NCBI RefSeq assembly: GCF_000720175.1
Contig: NZ_JOIX01000083.1
Location: 1-31,929 of the forward strand
DNA length: 31,929 bases
Reading direction: 5' to 3'
Source: Streptomyces sp. NRRL S-337
GTDB lineage: Bacteria; Actinomycetota; Actinomycetes; Streptomycetales; Streptomycetaceae
Shown: positions 17,236 through 26,147 of the stretch, piece after piece
Layout: each line of letters begins with the position of its first letter
Position numbering within the stretch: position 1 is the stretch's first letter
Translations under genes and position numbers: made by a program
Notes under the pieces: generated by a model
Database searches by the model: none
Told to the model about the DNA's origin: nothing
Seen by the model: the letters and a program-made list of their open reading frames with translations, nothing else

Positions 17236-17402
17236 GGTGGGGCGCTCCGTGGGGTCCGGTGGGTGCTCGGCCCGGGCCGTCGTGGCGGCCGGTGGCGTCG
17301 GTTTCACGGTAGGGAGCCGGGGCCCTGCCGGGCCATGGGGAGGGCCGCAGGGCCGGGCTGGGGCAAACCCCACCGAAGAGGCCCGGCCGGCCCTCGTGGG
17401 CG

Positions 17403-18548
17403 TCAGGCGTCGCGGCAGATCAGGAGCAGGGCGCGGTCGTCGTTGACGTCCTTGGCGACGGCCTCGATCAGGTGCCAGGCGGCGCCGGCGAAGCCGCTGG
17501 CGACGTAGCGGTCCGCCTCGCCGGTGAGGCGGTCGATGCCCTCGGCGATGTCGCGGTCGGCGGCCTCGACCAGGCCGTCGGTGAAGAGCATCAGGACGTC
17601 GCCGGGCCGCAGGGTGCCCTTGACCGGGTCGAACTGGGCGCCGTCGTAGACGCCGAGCAGCGGCCCGTCCCCCGCCTTCTCCTCCCAGCGGCCGCTGCCG
17701 GCGCTGAGCTGGAGGGCCGGCAGGTGGCCCGCGGAGAGGAGTTCGTAGTCGCCGGATTCGAGGTCGAGGACGAGGTGGATGGAGGTGGCGAAGCCCTCCT
17801 CCCAGTCCTGGCGGAGGAGATAGCCGTTGGCCGCCGGGAGGAAGCCGTGCGGCGGGAGGGAGCCGAGCAGGCCGCCGAAGGCGCCGGAGAGCAGCAGGGC
17901 GCGGGAGGCGGCGTCCATGCCCTTGCCGGAGACGTCGGTGAGGACGACTTCGAGGATGTTGCCGCCGTGTGTGCGGGAGGCCACGACGAAGTCGCCGGAG
18001 AAGGACTGGCCGCCGGCCGGGCGCAGCGCCATCTCGTGGTGCCAGCCCTTGGGGAGCCGGGGCAGTTTGCTCTGTACCCGGATGCGTTCGCGCAGGTCGA
18101 AGAGCATGGTGCCGCCGCGCCGCCAGGGCACGCCGACGCGGCTGCGGAACTGGGCGATGAGCAGGCCGAAGAGCCCGACGGCGGCGACGACCAGGACGGT
18201 GCCCGGGGTGATCCGGTCGGGGCCTTCCTCGTACGGGCCGAAGAGCGCGGCCTCGACGACGAGGGCGGCGGCGGAGGCGCCGTAGAGGACGAGGAGGTTG
18301 GCGGGACGGAGGAGCAGGCCGCCGGCGATGACGGGGAGGACCAGGGCGGTGGGGGCGATCCATTCGGGGCGCCAGAGGGTGCCGGCGGCGATGGCGGGGA
18401 TGGCGAACAGCAGGGCGGCCAGCGCGAAGTGGTCGGAGCCCTCGCCGCGGAAGTAGTCGACCCCGGCCTTGCGCACGCCGACGCGGGCCCGGTGCAGGCC
18501 TTTGTGCACCCGGGCCGTCAGGGTTTCGGTTCCCGGGCCACTCGTCAT
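17403..18548 (-). CDS. Membrane-bound SpoIIE/RsbU-type PP2C serine phosphatase
   Basis: The 381-residue protein has an N-terminal membrane region with about four or five helices (roughly residues 40-135) followed by a PP2C domain of the SpoIIE class: GQSFSGDFV with a metal-binding Asp, LTDVSGKGMDAA, SAGHLPAL, LMLFTDGLVEA and the final NDDRALLL. In Streptomyces such proteins dephosphorylate anti-sigma-factor antagonists and so control sigma factors; the stimulus here is unknown as there is no PAS or GAF domain. The ATG at 18548 has a weak AAGGT upstream. It is probably transcribed alone or with the ABC ATPase 167 bp downstream. Confidence 0.92.
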   Translation of the reverse strand: MTSGPGTETLTARVHKGLHRARVGVRKAGVDYFRGEGSDHFALAALLFAIPAIAAGTLWRPEWIAPTALVLPVIAGGLLLRPANLLVLYGASAAALVVEAALFGPYEEGPDRITPGTVLVVAAVGLFGLLIAQFRSRVGVPWRRGGTMLFDLRERIRVQSKLPRLPKGWHHEMALRPAGGQSFSGDFVVASRTHGGNILEVVLTDVSGKGMDAASRALLLSGAFGGLLGSLPPHGFLPAANGYLLRQDWEEGFATSIHLVLDLESGDYELLSAGHLPALQLSAGSGRWEEKAGDGPLLGVYDGAQFDPVKGTLRPGDVLMLFTDGLVEAADRDIAEGIDRLTGEADRYVASGFAGAAWHLIEAVAKDVNDDRALLLICRDA

Positions 18549-18601
18549 CGCTCTGGGACCTTATCCACCCGTTCGGCGGCGCGTCGATTCGCCGCACGTC
18601 G

Positions 18602-18653
18602 CCCCGGCCAATTGCGCGGAAACCCTGTTCGAAATGCGGTCGCGCGGCCGGGG
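18602..18653 (-). terminator. Imperfect hairpin downstream of nei
   Basis: CCCCGGCC (18602-18609) pairs with GGCCGGGG (18646-18653), and GCGCG/CGCGC can extend the stem past a 4-nt bulge. It lies about 55 bp after the nei stop on the minus strand, upstream of the phosphatase gene. Confidence 0.4.
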
Positions 18654-18706
18654 AACGTCCGATGAGCCGTGGTGGGAGGGGGTGTGGCGCGGCGCGATCG
18701 CGGGTA

Positions 18707-19570
18707 TTACGCGGCGCCGCCGGCCGGTTGGCAGCCCGGGCACCAGAAGAGGTTGCGGGCGGCGAGGCCGGCGGTGCGGATCTCGGTGCCGCAGATGTGG
18801 CAGTCCTGCAGGGCGCGGCGGTAGACGTAGACCTCGCCGCCGTGGTCGTCGACACGGGGCGGGCGGCCCATGGCCTCGGGGGTGTGCTCGGGGCGGACGG
18901 TGTCGATGCGGTTGTGGCGGACGCCTTCGCGCATGAGGGCGACCAGGTCGGACCAGATGGCGTCCCACTGTGTGCGGGTGAGATCGCGGCCGGCGCGGTA
19001 CGGGTCGATGCCGTGGCGGAAGAGGACCTCCGCGCGGTAGACGTTGCCGACCCCGGCGATGATCTTCTGGTCGAGGAGCAGCGCCGCGATGGTCGTCCGG
19101 CTGCGGGAGATCCGCTGCCAGGCGCGGCCGCCGTCGTCCTCGGGGCGCAGCGGGTCGGGGCCGAGCCGGTCGTGTATGGCGTCCTTCTCGGCCTCGGTGA
19201 TCAGTGCGCAGGTGGTGGGGCCGCGCAGGTCGGCGTAGGCGTCGGCGTTCGCCAGGCGCAGCCGGACGGTGTCGGTGGGCGGCGGGGCCGGAGCGGTGCC
19301 GAAGCCGAGCTTGCCGAAGAGGCCGAGGTGGATGTGGATCCAGCGATGGGGGTACCCCCTGGACCGGAGCTCGTCGGAGGTCCTTGGGGGAGAGCCGAAG
19401 CCGAGGAAGAGGTGTTTGCCGTGTGCCTCGGTGGTTTCGAGCACCTGGTGGTCGACGAGGGCCGCGCCGTCGGAGAACTTGCCCTGGGGGCTGGTCGCCC
19501 GGACCTTCTGCCCCAGGAAGCGCTCGGCGTAGTCCGCGGCGAGGCGGTGGATGGTGTGGCCCTCGGGCAC
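18707..19570 (-). CDS. Formamidopyrimidine-DNA glycosylase / endonuclease VIII-like protein
   Basis: This base-excision repair enzyme removes oxidised bases and nicks the backbone. The 287-residue product shows the family start M-P2-E3-G-H-T (Pro2 nucleophile and Glu3), Lys52 in AHGKHLF, the helix-two-turn-helix region QKIIAGVGNVYRAEVLF and a complete C-terminal zinc finger (C257-x2-C260-x16-C277-x2-C280). GTG at 19570 has GGAGGA about 7 bp upstream. It corresponds by position to Rv2464c (Nei2) of M. tuberculosis. Oddly, residues about 60-75 (SPPRTSDELRSRGYPH) break the usual FLGFG-xx-W-hydrophobic-H-hydrophobic-HLGLFGKLGFG core; the DNA there is a palindromic element inserted in frame. It lies 77 bp after rpiB on the same strand, likely one operon. 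Confidence 0.93.
   Translation of the reverse strand: MPEGHTIHRLAADYAERFLGQKVRATSPQGKFSDGAALVDHQVLETTEAHGKHLFLGFGSPPRTSDELRSRGYPHRWIHIHLGLFGKLGFGTAPAPPPTDTVRLRLANADAYADLRGPTTCALITEAEKDAIHDRLGPDPLRPEDDGGRAWQRISRSRTTIAALLLDQKIIAGVGNVYRAEVLFRHGIDPYRAGRDLTRTQWDAIWSDLVALMREGVRHNRIDTVRPEHTPEAMGRPPRVDDHGGEVYVYRRALQDCHICGTEIRTAGLAARNLFWCPGCQPAGGAA
19348..19390. repeat. Palindromic element inserted in frame within the nei-type gene
   Basis: GGGGGTACCCCC (19348-19359) is a perfect palindrome. CCCCCTGGACC starting at 19355 pairs with GGTCCTTGGGGG (19379-19390) around a short spacer containing GAGCTC. The unit encodes a polar stretch not expected in the family. It looks like a short mobile palindrome (REP or MITE-like). 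Confidence 0.6.
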
Positions 19571-19647
19571 GGCGGGTCCTCCGGTGGGCGCGCCCGCCCG
19601 CCCCGGGGCGGCGGGGTGGGCGGGCGGCGGCGTCGAACGGGCGGGGG

Positions 19648-20133
<486 letters not shown>

Positions 20134-20248
20134 GCGATGAGTGTGACATGCACCGCCCGGGGTAGGCGCCGCCGGGTCCGCCGGTGGCTGTGGCTCCGGA
20201 TCCGCCCGCGCGACCCGTGGGCACCTTCCGTCCGCATGTGAGAGACGT

Positions 20249-20293
20249 CACTGTCCAGTGATTCGAGCAACAAACCCGGATTGGACCTTCCAA
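20249..20293. promoter_or_regulatory. Two short inverted repeats ahead of the first amino acid permease
   Basis: CACTG-TC-CAGTG (20249-20260) and TTGGA-CCT-TCCAA (20281-20293) both lie in the 221-bp divergent region between rpiB and the permease, 60-105 bp before the permease start. Each is the size of a dimeric repressor half-turn operator. No regulator gene is adjacent. Confidence 0.4.
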
Positions 20294-20354
20294 TCATTGG
20301 GCGACGGAGATCTCATGGGGGAGTTCCTTCCCCGAACCACAAAGGACGGTGCAC

Positions 20355-21767
20355 ATGGGTGCGCACCCGCCGGACGGGCTGCAGGCAGGTCTGAAGAACC
20401 GCCATTTGTCGATGATCGCCATCGGCGGGGTGATCGGCGCCGGGCTGTTCGTCGGCTCCGGGGCCGGTATCGCGGCCGCCGGGCCGGGCATCCTGCTCTC
20501 CTACGCGCTGACCGGTCTGCTGGTCGTGCTGGTGATGCGGATGCTGGGCGAGATGGCCGCGGCCTCGCCGGCGTCCGGGTCGTTCTCGGCGTACGCGGAC
20601 CGGGCGCTGGGCCGCTGGGCGGGGTTCACGATCGGCTGGCTGTACTGGTTCTTCTGGTCGGTGGTGCTGGCCGTCGAGGCGACCGCGGCCGGCGCGATCC
20701 TCACCGGGTGGGTCCCGGCCGTCCCGCAGTGGGCCTGGGCGCTGCTGGTGATGATCGTGCTGACCGGCACCAATCTGATCTCGGTGGGCTCGTTCGGCGA
20801 GTTCGAGTTCTGGTTCGCCGGGATCAAGGTCGTGGCGATCGTGGTGTTCATCGTGGTCGGCGCCCTGGCGATCTTCGGGCTGCCGCCGGGGAACGGCGCG
20901 GTGGGGATGTCGAACCTGACCGGCCACGGCGGGTTCCTGCCGCACGGCCCGGGCGCGATCCTCTCCGGCATGCTGCTGGTGGTCTTCTCCTTCATGGGCA
21001 GCGAGATCGTCACGCTGGCGGCGGGCGAGTCGCCCGACCCGGTGCAGGCCGTGCGCAAGGCCGTCAACAGCGTCATCTGGCGGATCGCGCTGTTCTACCT
21101 GGGCTCGATCGCGGTGATCGTGACGCTGCTGCCGTGGAACGACCCGGCGGTGGTCAAGAGCCCGTACGTGGCGGTGCTGACGTCGCTGGACATCCCGTAC
21201 GCGGGCACCGTGATGGACGTCGTGGTGCTGACCGCGGTGCTGTCCTGTCTGAACTCCGGGCTGTACACCGCCTCGCGGATGGCGTTCTCGCTCGGGGAGC
21301 GCGGGGACGCGCCGAAGTCGTTCGCGACCGTCAACAAGGGCGGGGTGCCGGCGGTGGCGACCTGGGCGTCGGTCGCCTTCGGCTTCATCGCGACGATCTT
21401 CAGCTACACCTCGAAGGACACCGTCTTCCAGTTCCTCCTGAACTCCTCGGGCGCGGTGGCGCTGTTCGTGTGGCTCGTCATCTGCTTCTCGCAGCTGCGG
21501 ATGCGCCGGACGCTGGAGCGGGAGACGCCGGAGCTGCTGACCGTGCGGATGTGGCTGTACCCGTGGCTGACGTACGCGACGATCGCGCTGATCGTGTTCG
21601 TCGTGGGCTACATGTTCTACGACCCGGACGGCCGGGAGCAGATGGTGCTGTCGGTGGTCGCGGCGGTGGTGGTGCTGGCGGTCGGGCTGCTGCTGGAGCG
21701 GCGGCGGGGGCGGGAGAAGCAGGCGGTGGCGCCCGCCGAGGCCGTCGAGGCCGCCGACCGCGCCTGA
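20355..21767 (+). CDS. Amino acid permease, AAT/APC family (GabP-like), copy 1
   Basis: This proton-coupled importer of amino acids or GABA has 470 residues and twelve predicted helices. Family marks are [22 protein letters not shown] in helix 1, [17 protein letters not shown] between helices 2 and 3, and [12 protein letters not shown] in helix 5. A tail rich in Arg, Glu and Ala ends the protein. ATG at 20355 is preferred to GTG at 20349 because AAAGGA (20341-20346) is 8 bp away. It is one of three paralogues in this region; copies 2 and 3 look closer to each other (both keep [24 protein letters not shown], where this copy has [24 protein letters not shown]). It is transcribed alone, ending at a very strong terminator. 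Substrate cannot be predicted reliably. Confidence 0.92.
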   Translation: MGAHPPDGLQAGLKNRHLSMIAIGGVIGAGLFVGSGAGIAAAGPGILLSYALTGLLVVLVMRMLGEMAAASPASGSFSAYADRALGRWAGFTIGWLYWFFWSVVLAVEATAAGAILTGWVPAVPQWAWALLVMIVLTGTNLISVGSFGEFEFWFAGIKVVAIVVFIVVGALAIFGLPPGNGAVGMSNLTGHGGFLPHGPGAILSGMLLVVFSFMGSEIVTLAAGESPDPVQAVRKAVNSVIWRIALFYLGSIAVIVTLLPWNDPAVVKSPYVAVLTSLDIPYAGTVMDVVVLTAVLSCLNSGLYTASRMAFSLGERGDAPKSFATVNKGGVPAVATWASVAFGFIATIFSYTSKDTVFQFLLNSSGAVALFVWLVICFSQLRMRRTLERETPELLTVRMWLYPWLTYATIALIVFVVGYMFYDPDGREQMVLSVVAAVVVLAVGLLLERRRGREKQAVAPAEAVEAADRA

Positions 21768-21778
21768 CGGCGGGAGTA

Positions 21779-21826
21779 CGAAAGGGCGGGGCCCGCACCG
21801 GGATCGGTGCGGGCCCCGCCCTTTCG
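21779..21826. terminator. 22-bp perfect stem terminator between permease 1 and bioY
   Basis: The arm 21779-21800 (CGAAAGGGCGGG..., ending CACCG) is perfectly complementary to 21805-21826 with a GGAT loop. It lies 12 bp after the permease stop and 17 bp before the bioY stop, so it can serve both convergent genes. Confidence 0.92.
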
Positions 21827-21842
21827 TCGTCGTGGCCGGCGG

Positions 21843-22439
21843 TCAGTCGCGGCGGCCGGCGAGCTTCCACGCGGTCGGCAGCGCGCCCATGGCCAGCGCG
21901 GCCTTGAGGGCGTCGCCGAGCAGGAAGGGGACGAGGCCGACGGCGACGGCCTTGTCGAGCGACATGCCGGTGCTCAGCGCGAGGTAGGGCACGCCGAGGG
22001 CGTAGATCACGGCGGTGCCGGCGGCCATCGTGGCGGCGGTGCGCAGCGCCCCGCGGTCGCCGCCGCGCCGGGCCAGCGCACCGACCAGGCCGGAGGCGAG
22101 CAGCATGCCGACGATGTAGCCGAAGGTGGGGCTGGCGAAGCCGGAGGCGCCGCCGGCGAACCAGGGCATGCCGGCCATGCCCGCCAGGGCGTACAGGGCC
22201 AGGGAGAGCAGACCGCGGCGGGCACCGAGCGCGGTGCCGACCAGCAGGGCGGCGAAGGTCTGGCCGGTGACCGGGACCGGGGAGCCCGGGATCGGGACGG
22301 CGATCTGCGCTGCGAGGCCGGTGAGCACGGCGCCGCCGGCGACCAGCGCGGCGTCGCGGACGCGGGCGCGGGAGGCGGTGGTGGCCGGCAGCAGGTCGGC
22401 CAGGACGGTACCGGTACGGGTGAGGGCGGCGGTGCTCAT
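21843..22439 (-). CDS. bioY: Biotin transporter substrate-binding subunit BioY
   Basis: BioY is the membrane S-component of the ECF biotin transporter. The 198-residue protein has about six helices and the BioY marks AQIAVPIPGSPVPVTGQTFAALL at about 44-66, the LYALAGMAGMPWFAGG segment and SPTFGYIVGM. The ATG at 22439 has GGAG about 5 bp upstream. No ECF ATPase (bioM) or coupling protein (bioN) gene is adjacent, so it either works alone, as some BioY do, or shares a distant module. It is a single minus-strand gene lying between two amino acid permeases, with no visible functional link to them. Confidence 0.94.
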   Translation of the reverse strand: MSTAALTRTGTVLADLLPATTASRARVRDAALVAGGAVLTGLAAQIAVPIPGSPVPVTGQTFAALLVGTALGARRGLLSLALYALAGMAGMPWFAGGASGFASPTFGYIVGMLLASGLVGALARRGGDRGALRTAATMAAGTAVIYALGVPYLALSTGMSLDKAVAVGLVPFLLGDALKAALAMGALPTAWKLAGRRD

Positions 22440-22785
22440 CAGGACTCCGCAGGTGTGTGAGGGATCGGGACGGGTCGGGACGGTGTGACGTTAGTCCAGC
22501 GGGCGGCCACTGATCATCGTGTGGCGGCGACAAAGCCGCGGTGGCCCGCTTGGAGACTTCCGAATAACGGCCAGATTGCCCGGCCCTGTTGGTGCGCGCG
22601 GCGTCTTTGCAGGTCACGTGATGCTCGTCACGGCTCGGGCGGCTTCCGGTCGCCGGTTTTGTGGTAGCGCGCGGGGTGCGGCGACACTGGTTCCGCCCCG
22701 CGGTGACCTGTGGAGTTCCCCCAAACCCGCCGGTGGCCCTGGGCATGTGCCCGGCCGCCTTCGCCCCTGTGAGAGTTACGCACCC
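22440..22785. promoter_or_regulatory. 346-bp divergent intergenic region, bioY / permease 2
   Basis: It contains TAACGT on the minus strand (22488-22493), a TANNNT -10 candidate about 50 bp before bioY, with TGATCA 17 bp further up as a poor -35. On the other side GAGAG (22771-22775) is a weak ribosome site for permease 2. No recognisable biotin-repressor operator was found, and no gene. Confidence 0.4.
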
Positions 22786-24273
22786 ATGCACGAGACACCG
22801 ACCACCGCCGGGCCGACCGCGTCCGGCGCGGGAGCCGGCGAGCAGGAGCCCCTGTCCGGCGGGCTCAAGCAGCGCCATCTGACGATGCTGGGGCTGGGCG
22901 GGGTGATCGGCGCGGGCCTGTTCGTGGGGTCCGGTGCGGGGATCGCGGTGGCCGGGCCGGGGATCGTGCTGTCGTACCTGATCGCGGGCGCGCTGGCGAT
23001 GCTGATCATGCGGATGCTCGGCGAGATGTCGGCGGCGATGCCGGCGTCGGGGGCGTTCTCGGTGCACGCGGAGCGGGCTCTGGGGCGCTGGGCCGGCTTC
23101 AGCGTGGGCTGGCTGTACTGGTTCCTGCTGGTGGTGGTGCTCGCCGTGGAGGCGACCGGTGCGGCGCAGATCGCGCACGGCTGGGTGCCGGCGGTGCCGC
23201 AGTGGGCCTGGGTGCTGCTCTTCATGATCGTCTTCACCGGGGCCAACCTCGCCGCGGTGAAGAACTTCGGCGAGTTCGAGTTCTGGTTCGCGGCCCTGAA
23301 GGTCTTCGCGATCGTGCTGTTCCTGGGCCTGAGCCTGCTGGCAGTCTTCGGCGTGCTGCCCGGTACCGCGCCGGTGGGCACGGCGAACCTCACCGGGCAG
23401 GGCGGGTTCCTGCCGCACGGCTGGGCCGGGGTGGTCTCCGGGGTGCTGGCCGTGGTGTTCGCCTTCGGCGGGCTGGAGGTCGTCACCATCGCCGCGGCCG
23501 AGTCGGACGACCCGGCGCGGGCGGTGGGCCGGGCGGTGCGCAGCGCGGTGTGGCGGATCCTGTTCTTCTACGTGGGCTCGATGCTGGTGATCGTGGCGCT
23601 GCTGCCGTGGTCGTCGATGCGGCCGGGGCAGAGCCCGTACGTGGCGGTGCTGGACCACATCGGGGTACCGGGCGCCGGGCAGATCATGAACGTGGTGGTG
23701 TTCGTGGCGCTGCTGTCGGCGCTGAACGCCAACCTCTACGGCTCGTCGCGGATGGTGTTCTCGCTGGCCGAGCGGGGCGAGGCGCCACGCGGGCTGCTGG
23801 CGGTGTCGGGCGGAGGGGTGCCGCGCCGGGCCGTGCTGGTGTCGGTGGCGTTCGGGTTCGTCTCGGTGCTGCTGAACCTGAAGTGGCCGGATTCGGTCTT
23901 CCTGTACATGCTCAACGCGGTCGGTGCGGTGCTGCTGTTCGTGTGGGGGCTGATCGCCGTCTCCCAGCTGCGGCTGCGCCGGCGGCTGGAGCGCGAGGCA
24001 CCGCAGAAACTGGCCCTGCGGATGTGGGCGTTCCCGTACCTGACGTGGGTGGCGCTGCTGGCCATGGGCGGGGTCGTGGTGCTGATGCTGACCGATGACA
24101 CGGCCCGGCCGCAGCTGCTGTGGTCGGCCGGGGCGACCGCGGCGGTGCTGCTGGTGGCCGGCGGGCGGGAGCTGCGGGACCGGCGCCGGCGGGCCCGTGA
24201 AGCAGCCGGTCCGGTTTCACCGGCCGTCGCAATCGACGCCGATTCAGGCACGCACGGTGACGATCGCGTCTGA
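22786..24273 (+). CDS. Amino acid permease, AAT/APC family (GabP-like), copy 2
   Basis: The 495-residue paralogue of the genes on either side has a cytoplasmic start of ~30 residues rich in Pro, Gly, Ala and Glu, then [27 protein letters not shown] leading into helix 1, MRMLGEMSAAMPASGAFSVHAERALG, and [18 protein letters not shown]. Twelve helices are expected. The C terminus is a long basic/acidic tail (RELRDRRRRAREAAGP...DSGTHGDD). The ATG at 22786 (MHETPTTAG) is chosen because the upstream open frame has no family similarity; the ribosome site is weak. It is divergent from bioY and followed 223 bp later by copy 3. Confidence 0.92.
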   Translation: MHETPTTAGPTASGAGAGEQEPLSGGLKQRHLTMLGLGGVIGAGLFVGSGAGIAVAGPGIVLSYLIAGALAMLIMRMLGEMSAAMPASGAFSVHAERALGRWAGFSVGWLYWFLLVVVLAVEATGAAQIAHGWVPAVPQWAWVLLFMIVFTGANLAAVKNFGEFEFWFAALKVFAIVLFLGLSLLAVFGVLPGTAPVGTANLTGQGGFLPHGWAGVVSGVLAVVFAFGGLEVVTIAAAESDDPARAVGRAVRSAVWRILFFYVGSMLVIVALLPWSSMRPGQSPYVAVLDHIGVPGAGQIMNVVVFVALLSALNANLYGSSRMVFSLAERGEAPRGLLAVSGGGVPRRAVLVSVAFGFVSVLLNLKWPDSVFLYMLNAVGAVLLFVWGLIAVSQLRLRRRLEREAPQKLALRMWAFPYLTWVALLAMGGVVVLMLTDDTARPQLLWSAGATAAVLLVAGGRELRDRRRRAREAAGPVSPAVAIDADSGTHGDDRV

Positions 24274-24368
24274 ATACCGAACATTCGCTGCACGACTGTT
24301 GCCCTGAGCGGACACCGGCACCCAAACTGAGCCAGCTTTGCCGAGGACCCCGGAGTTGAGCCGTCGGC

Positions 24369-24402
24369 GGCCCCTGCGCGACCGCCTGCCCCGGCAGGGG
24401 CC
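24369..24402 (+). terminator. Possible terminator of permease 2
   Basis: GGCCCCTG (24369-24376) pairs with CAGGGGCC (24395-24402); an alternative CCTGCC/GGCAGG hairpin overlaps it. It lies about 95 bp past the stop, within the 223-bp gap before permease 3. Confidence 0.4.
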
Positions 24403-24496
24403 CGCCCGGGGCCCGGCAGCACGTCGCGCCGGTCGCGGCACCGGGAGAACGCAGTAACGCTCTTGCTCCGCTCTCATCTACTGGGACAGGTACGAC

Positions 24497-25936
24497 ATGA
24501 ATCGGACACCCTCGTCCGCCGCACCCGCGCGCGAGCAGACCGACCTGGCGGCGGGCGCCGACGGCGGCCCCTCGCTGTCCAACGGCCTCAAGCAGCGCCA
24601 CCTCTCGATGATCGCCCTGGGCGGCGTCATCGGCGCCGGTCTCTTCGTCGGCTCCCGCGAGGGCATCGCGGCGGCCGGCCCCTCGATCGTGCTGGCCTAC
24701 GCCGTCTCCGGCGCCCTGGTCATGCTGGTCATGCGGATGCTCGGCGAGATGGCCGCGGCCAACCCGGCCTCCGGCTCCTTCTCCGTGCACGCCGAGCGGT
24801 CGATCGGCTCGTGGGCCGGCTTCACGGTGGGCTGGATGTTCACCGCGCTGCTGTGCGTGGCGGTGGCCGCCGAGGCGCTGGGCGCCGCGGACGTGATGCA
24901 CCAGTGGTTCCCGTCCACCGAGCCGTGGATGTGGGTCCTGCTGTTCATGGTGATCTTCACCGGGACGAACCTGGCCGCGGTCTCCAACTTCGGTGAGTTC
25001 GAGTTCTGGTTCGCCGCCCTGAAGGTCGCCGCGATCGGCATCTTCCTGGTCCTGGGCGTGCTCGCGATCCTCGGCGTGCTGCCCGGCACCCAGGCGCCCG
25101 GCGCCTCGCACCTCACCGGTGACGGCGGCTTCCTGCCCAAGGGTGTGGACGGCCTGATGGTCGGTCTGCTGGCGTCGGTGTTCGCGTACGGCGGTCTGGA
25201 GACGGTGACCATCGCGGCCGCCGAGTCCAAGGACCCGGTGCGTGGGGTGGCTCGCGCGGTGCGCACCGCGATGTGGCGGATCGCCCTGTTCTACGTCGGC
25301 TCGATGGCCGTCATCGTCACCGTCATCCCGTGGAGCGCCCCGTCGATCGCCAAGTCCGGCCCGTACGTGGCGGTCCTGGACTACCTGAAGATCCCGGCGG
25401 CCGGCCAGATCATGAACGTGGTCATCCTGGTGGCGCTGCTGTCCGCGGTGAACGCCAACATCTACGGCTCCTCGCGGATGGCGTACTCGCTGATCTCCCG
25501 CGGGCAGGGCCCGGCCGTGCTGGGCAAGGTCAGCAGCGGGGTGCCGCGCCGCGCGGTGCTGCTGTGCTCGACGTTCGGCTTCCTCGCGGTGCTGCTCAGC
25601 TTCCTGTGGCCGACCACGGTCTTCCAGTGGCTGCTGAACATGGTCGGCGCCGCCGTCCTGGTGGTGTGGGGCTTCATCGCCGTCGCCCAGCTGCGGATGC
25701 GCCGGCAGCTGGAGCGCGAGGCGCCGGAGAAGCTCGTGGTGAAGATGTGGGCCTTCCCGGTGCTGACGTGGGTGGCGCTGGCGGGCATCGTCGCGGTGCT
25801 GCTGCTGATGCTGCGGGACGACAACCAGCGCATCCAGCTGCTGTTCACCGGCGGCTTCGGGGTCGTGCTGACCCTGGTCGGGCTGCTGCGGCAGCAGTCG
25901 CTCGGCAGCAAGCAGAGCGAGCCGGCCGACTTCTAG
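24497..25936 (+). CDS. Amino acid permease, AAT/APC family (GabP-like), copy 3
   Basis: The 479-residue transporter begins with a ~27-residue polar arm, then [36 protein letters not shown]. Unlike its two neighbours it has SREG rather than SGAG in the helix 1 loop, and [19 protein letters not shown] rather than the WLYWF-VVLAVEATGA pattern in helix 3, which may mean a different substrate. [18 protein letters not shown] and the [19 protein letters not shown] loop are conserved. The ATG at 24497 is preceded by GGGACAGG. It is probably a separate transcript, ending at a hairpin containing a C10 run. Confidence 0.92.
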   Translation: MNRTPSSAAPAREQTDLAAGADGGPSLSNGLKQRHLSMIALGGVIGAGLFVGSREGIAAAGPSIVLAYAVSGALVMLVMRMLGEMAAANPASGSFSVHAERSIGSWAGFTVGWMFTALLCVAVAAEALGAADVMHQWFPSTEPWMWVLLFMVIFTGTNLAAVSNFGEFEFWFAALKVAAIGIFLVLGVLAILGVLPGTQAPGASHLTGDGGFLPKGVDGLMVGLLASVFAYGGLETVTIAAAESKDPVRGVARAVRTAMWRIALFYVGSMAVIVTVIPWSAPSIAKSGPYVAVLDYLKIPAAGQIMNVVILVALLSAVNANIYGSSRMAYSLISRGQGPAVLGKVSSGVPRRAVLLCSTFGFLAVLLSFLWPTTVFQWLLNMVGAAVLVVWGFIAVAQLRMRRQLEREAPEKLVVKMWAFPVLTWVALAGIVAVLLLMLRDDNQRIQLLFTGGFGVVLTLVGLLRQQSLGSKQSEPADF

Positions 25937-25990
25937 CCGGCGGCGGCCGGCCCGAGGGCCGCGCACCGGCGCTCATCCCGGCATCCCGTC

Positions 25991-26031
25991 AAGGCGGGGC
26001 GGCCCCCCCTCCCGGGCCCCCCCCCCGCCTT
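25991..26031 (+). terminator. Terminator of permease 3, containing a C10 homopolymer
   Basis: AAGGCGGGG (25991-25999) pairs with CCCCGCCTT (26023-26031). The loop region holds C7 (26003-26009) and C10 (26017-26026). It lies 55 bp after the permease stop, before the sodF promoter. Confidence 0.55.
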
Positions 26032-26085
26032 ACGTCTTGGGGACCAGGTCGGCGCCCGCGCCCCGCCGAAGATCACTCCTGCTGG

Positions 26086-26091
26086 TAGCGT
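26086..26091 (+). promoter_or_regulatory. sodF -10 box (TAGCGT)
   Basis: TAGCGT matches TANNNT and would put the transcription start inside the Nur-type box that begins 5 bp downstream. The -35 region is weak. Confidence 0.6.
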
Positions 26092-26095
26092 GCTC

Positions 26096-26112
26096 TTGCA
26101 CATCGATTGCAA
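26096..26112. promoter_or_regulatory. Nur box (nickel-responsive operator) of sodF
   Basis: TTGCAC-ATCGA-TTGCAA matches the Nur consensus tTGCaa-N5-ttGCAA with a single mismatch. It overlaps the expected transcription start of sodF, which fits the known nickel-dependent repression of sodF by Nur in Streptomyces. The motif is seen; nickel control is inferred from established work on S. coelicolor. Confidence 0.8.
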
Positions 26113-26147
26113 TTACTGCATTGACGCAGCTTGGAGGCGGGATCGGC

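Noticed and set aside
21478..25966. Long minus-strand frames over permeases 2 and 3
   Set aside because: His/Arg/Gln-rich shadows of membrane-protein genes; no motifs.
26037..26147. Longer sodF start at 26037
   Set aside because: Would translate the promoter and Nur box; the conserved start [13 protein letters not shown] and GGAGG support 26148.
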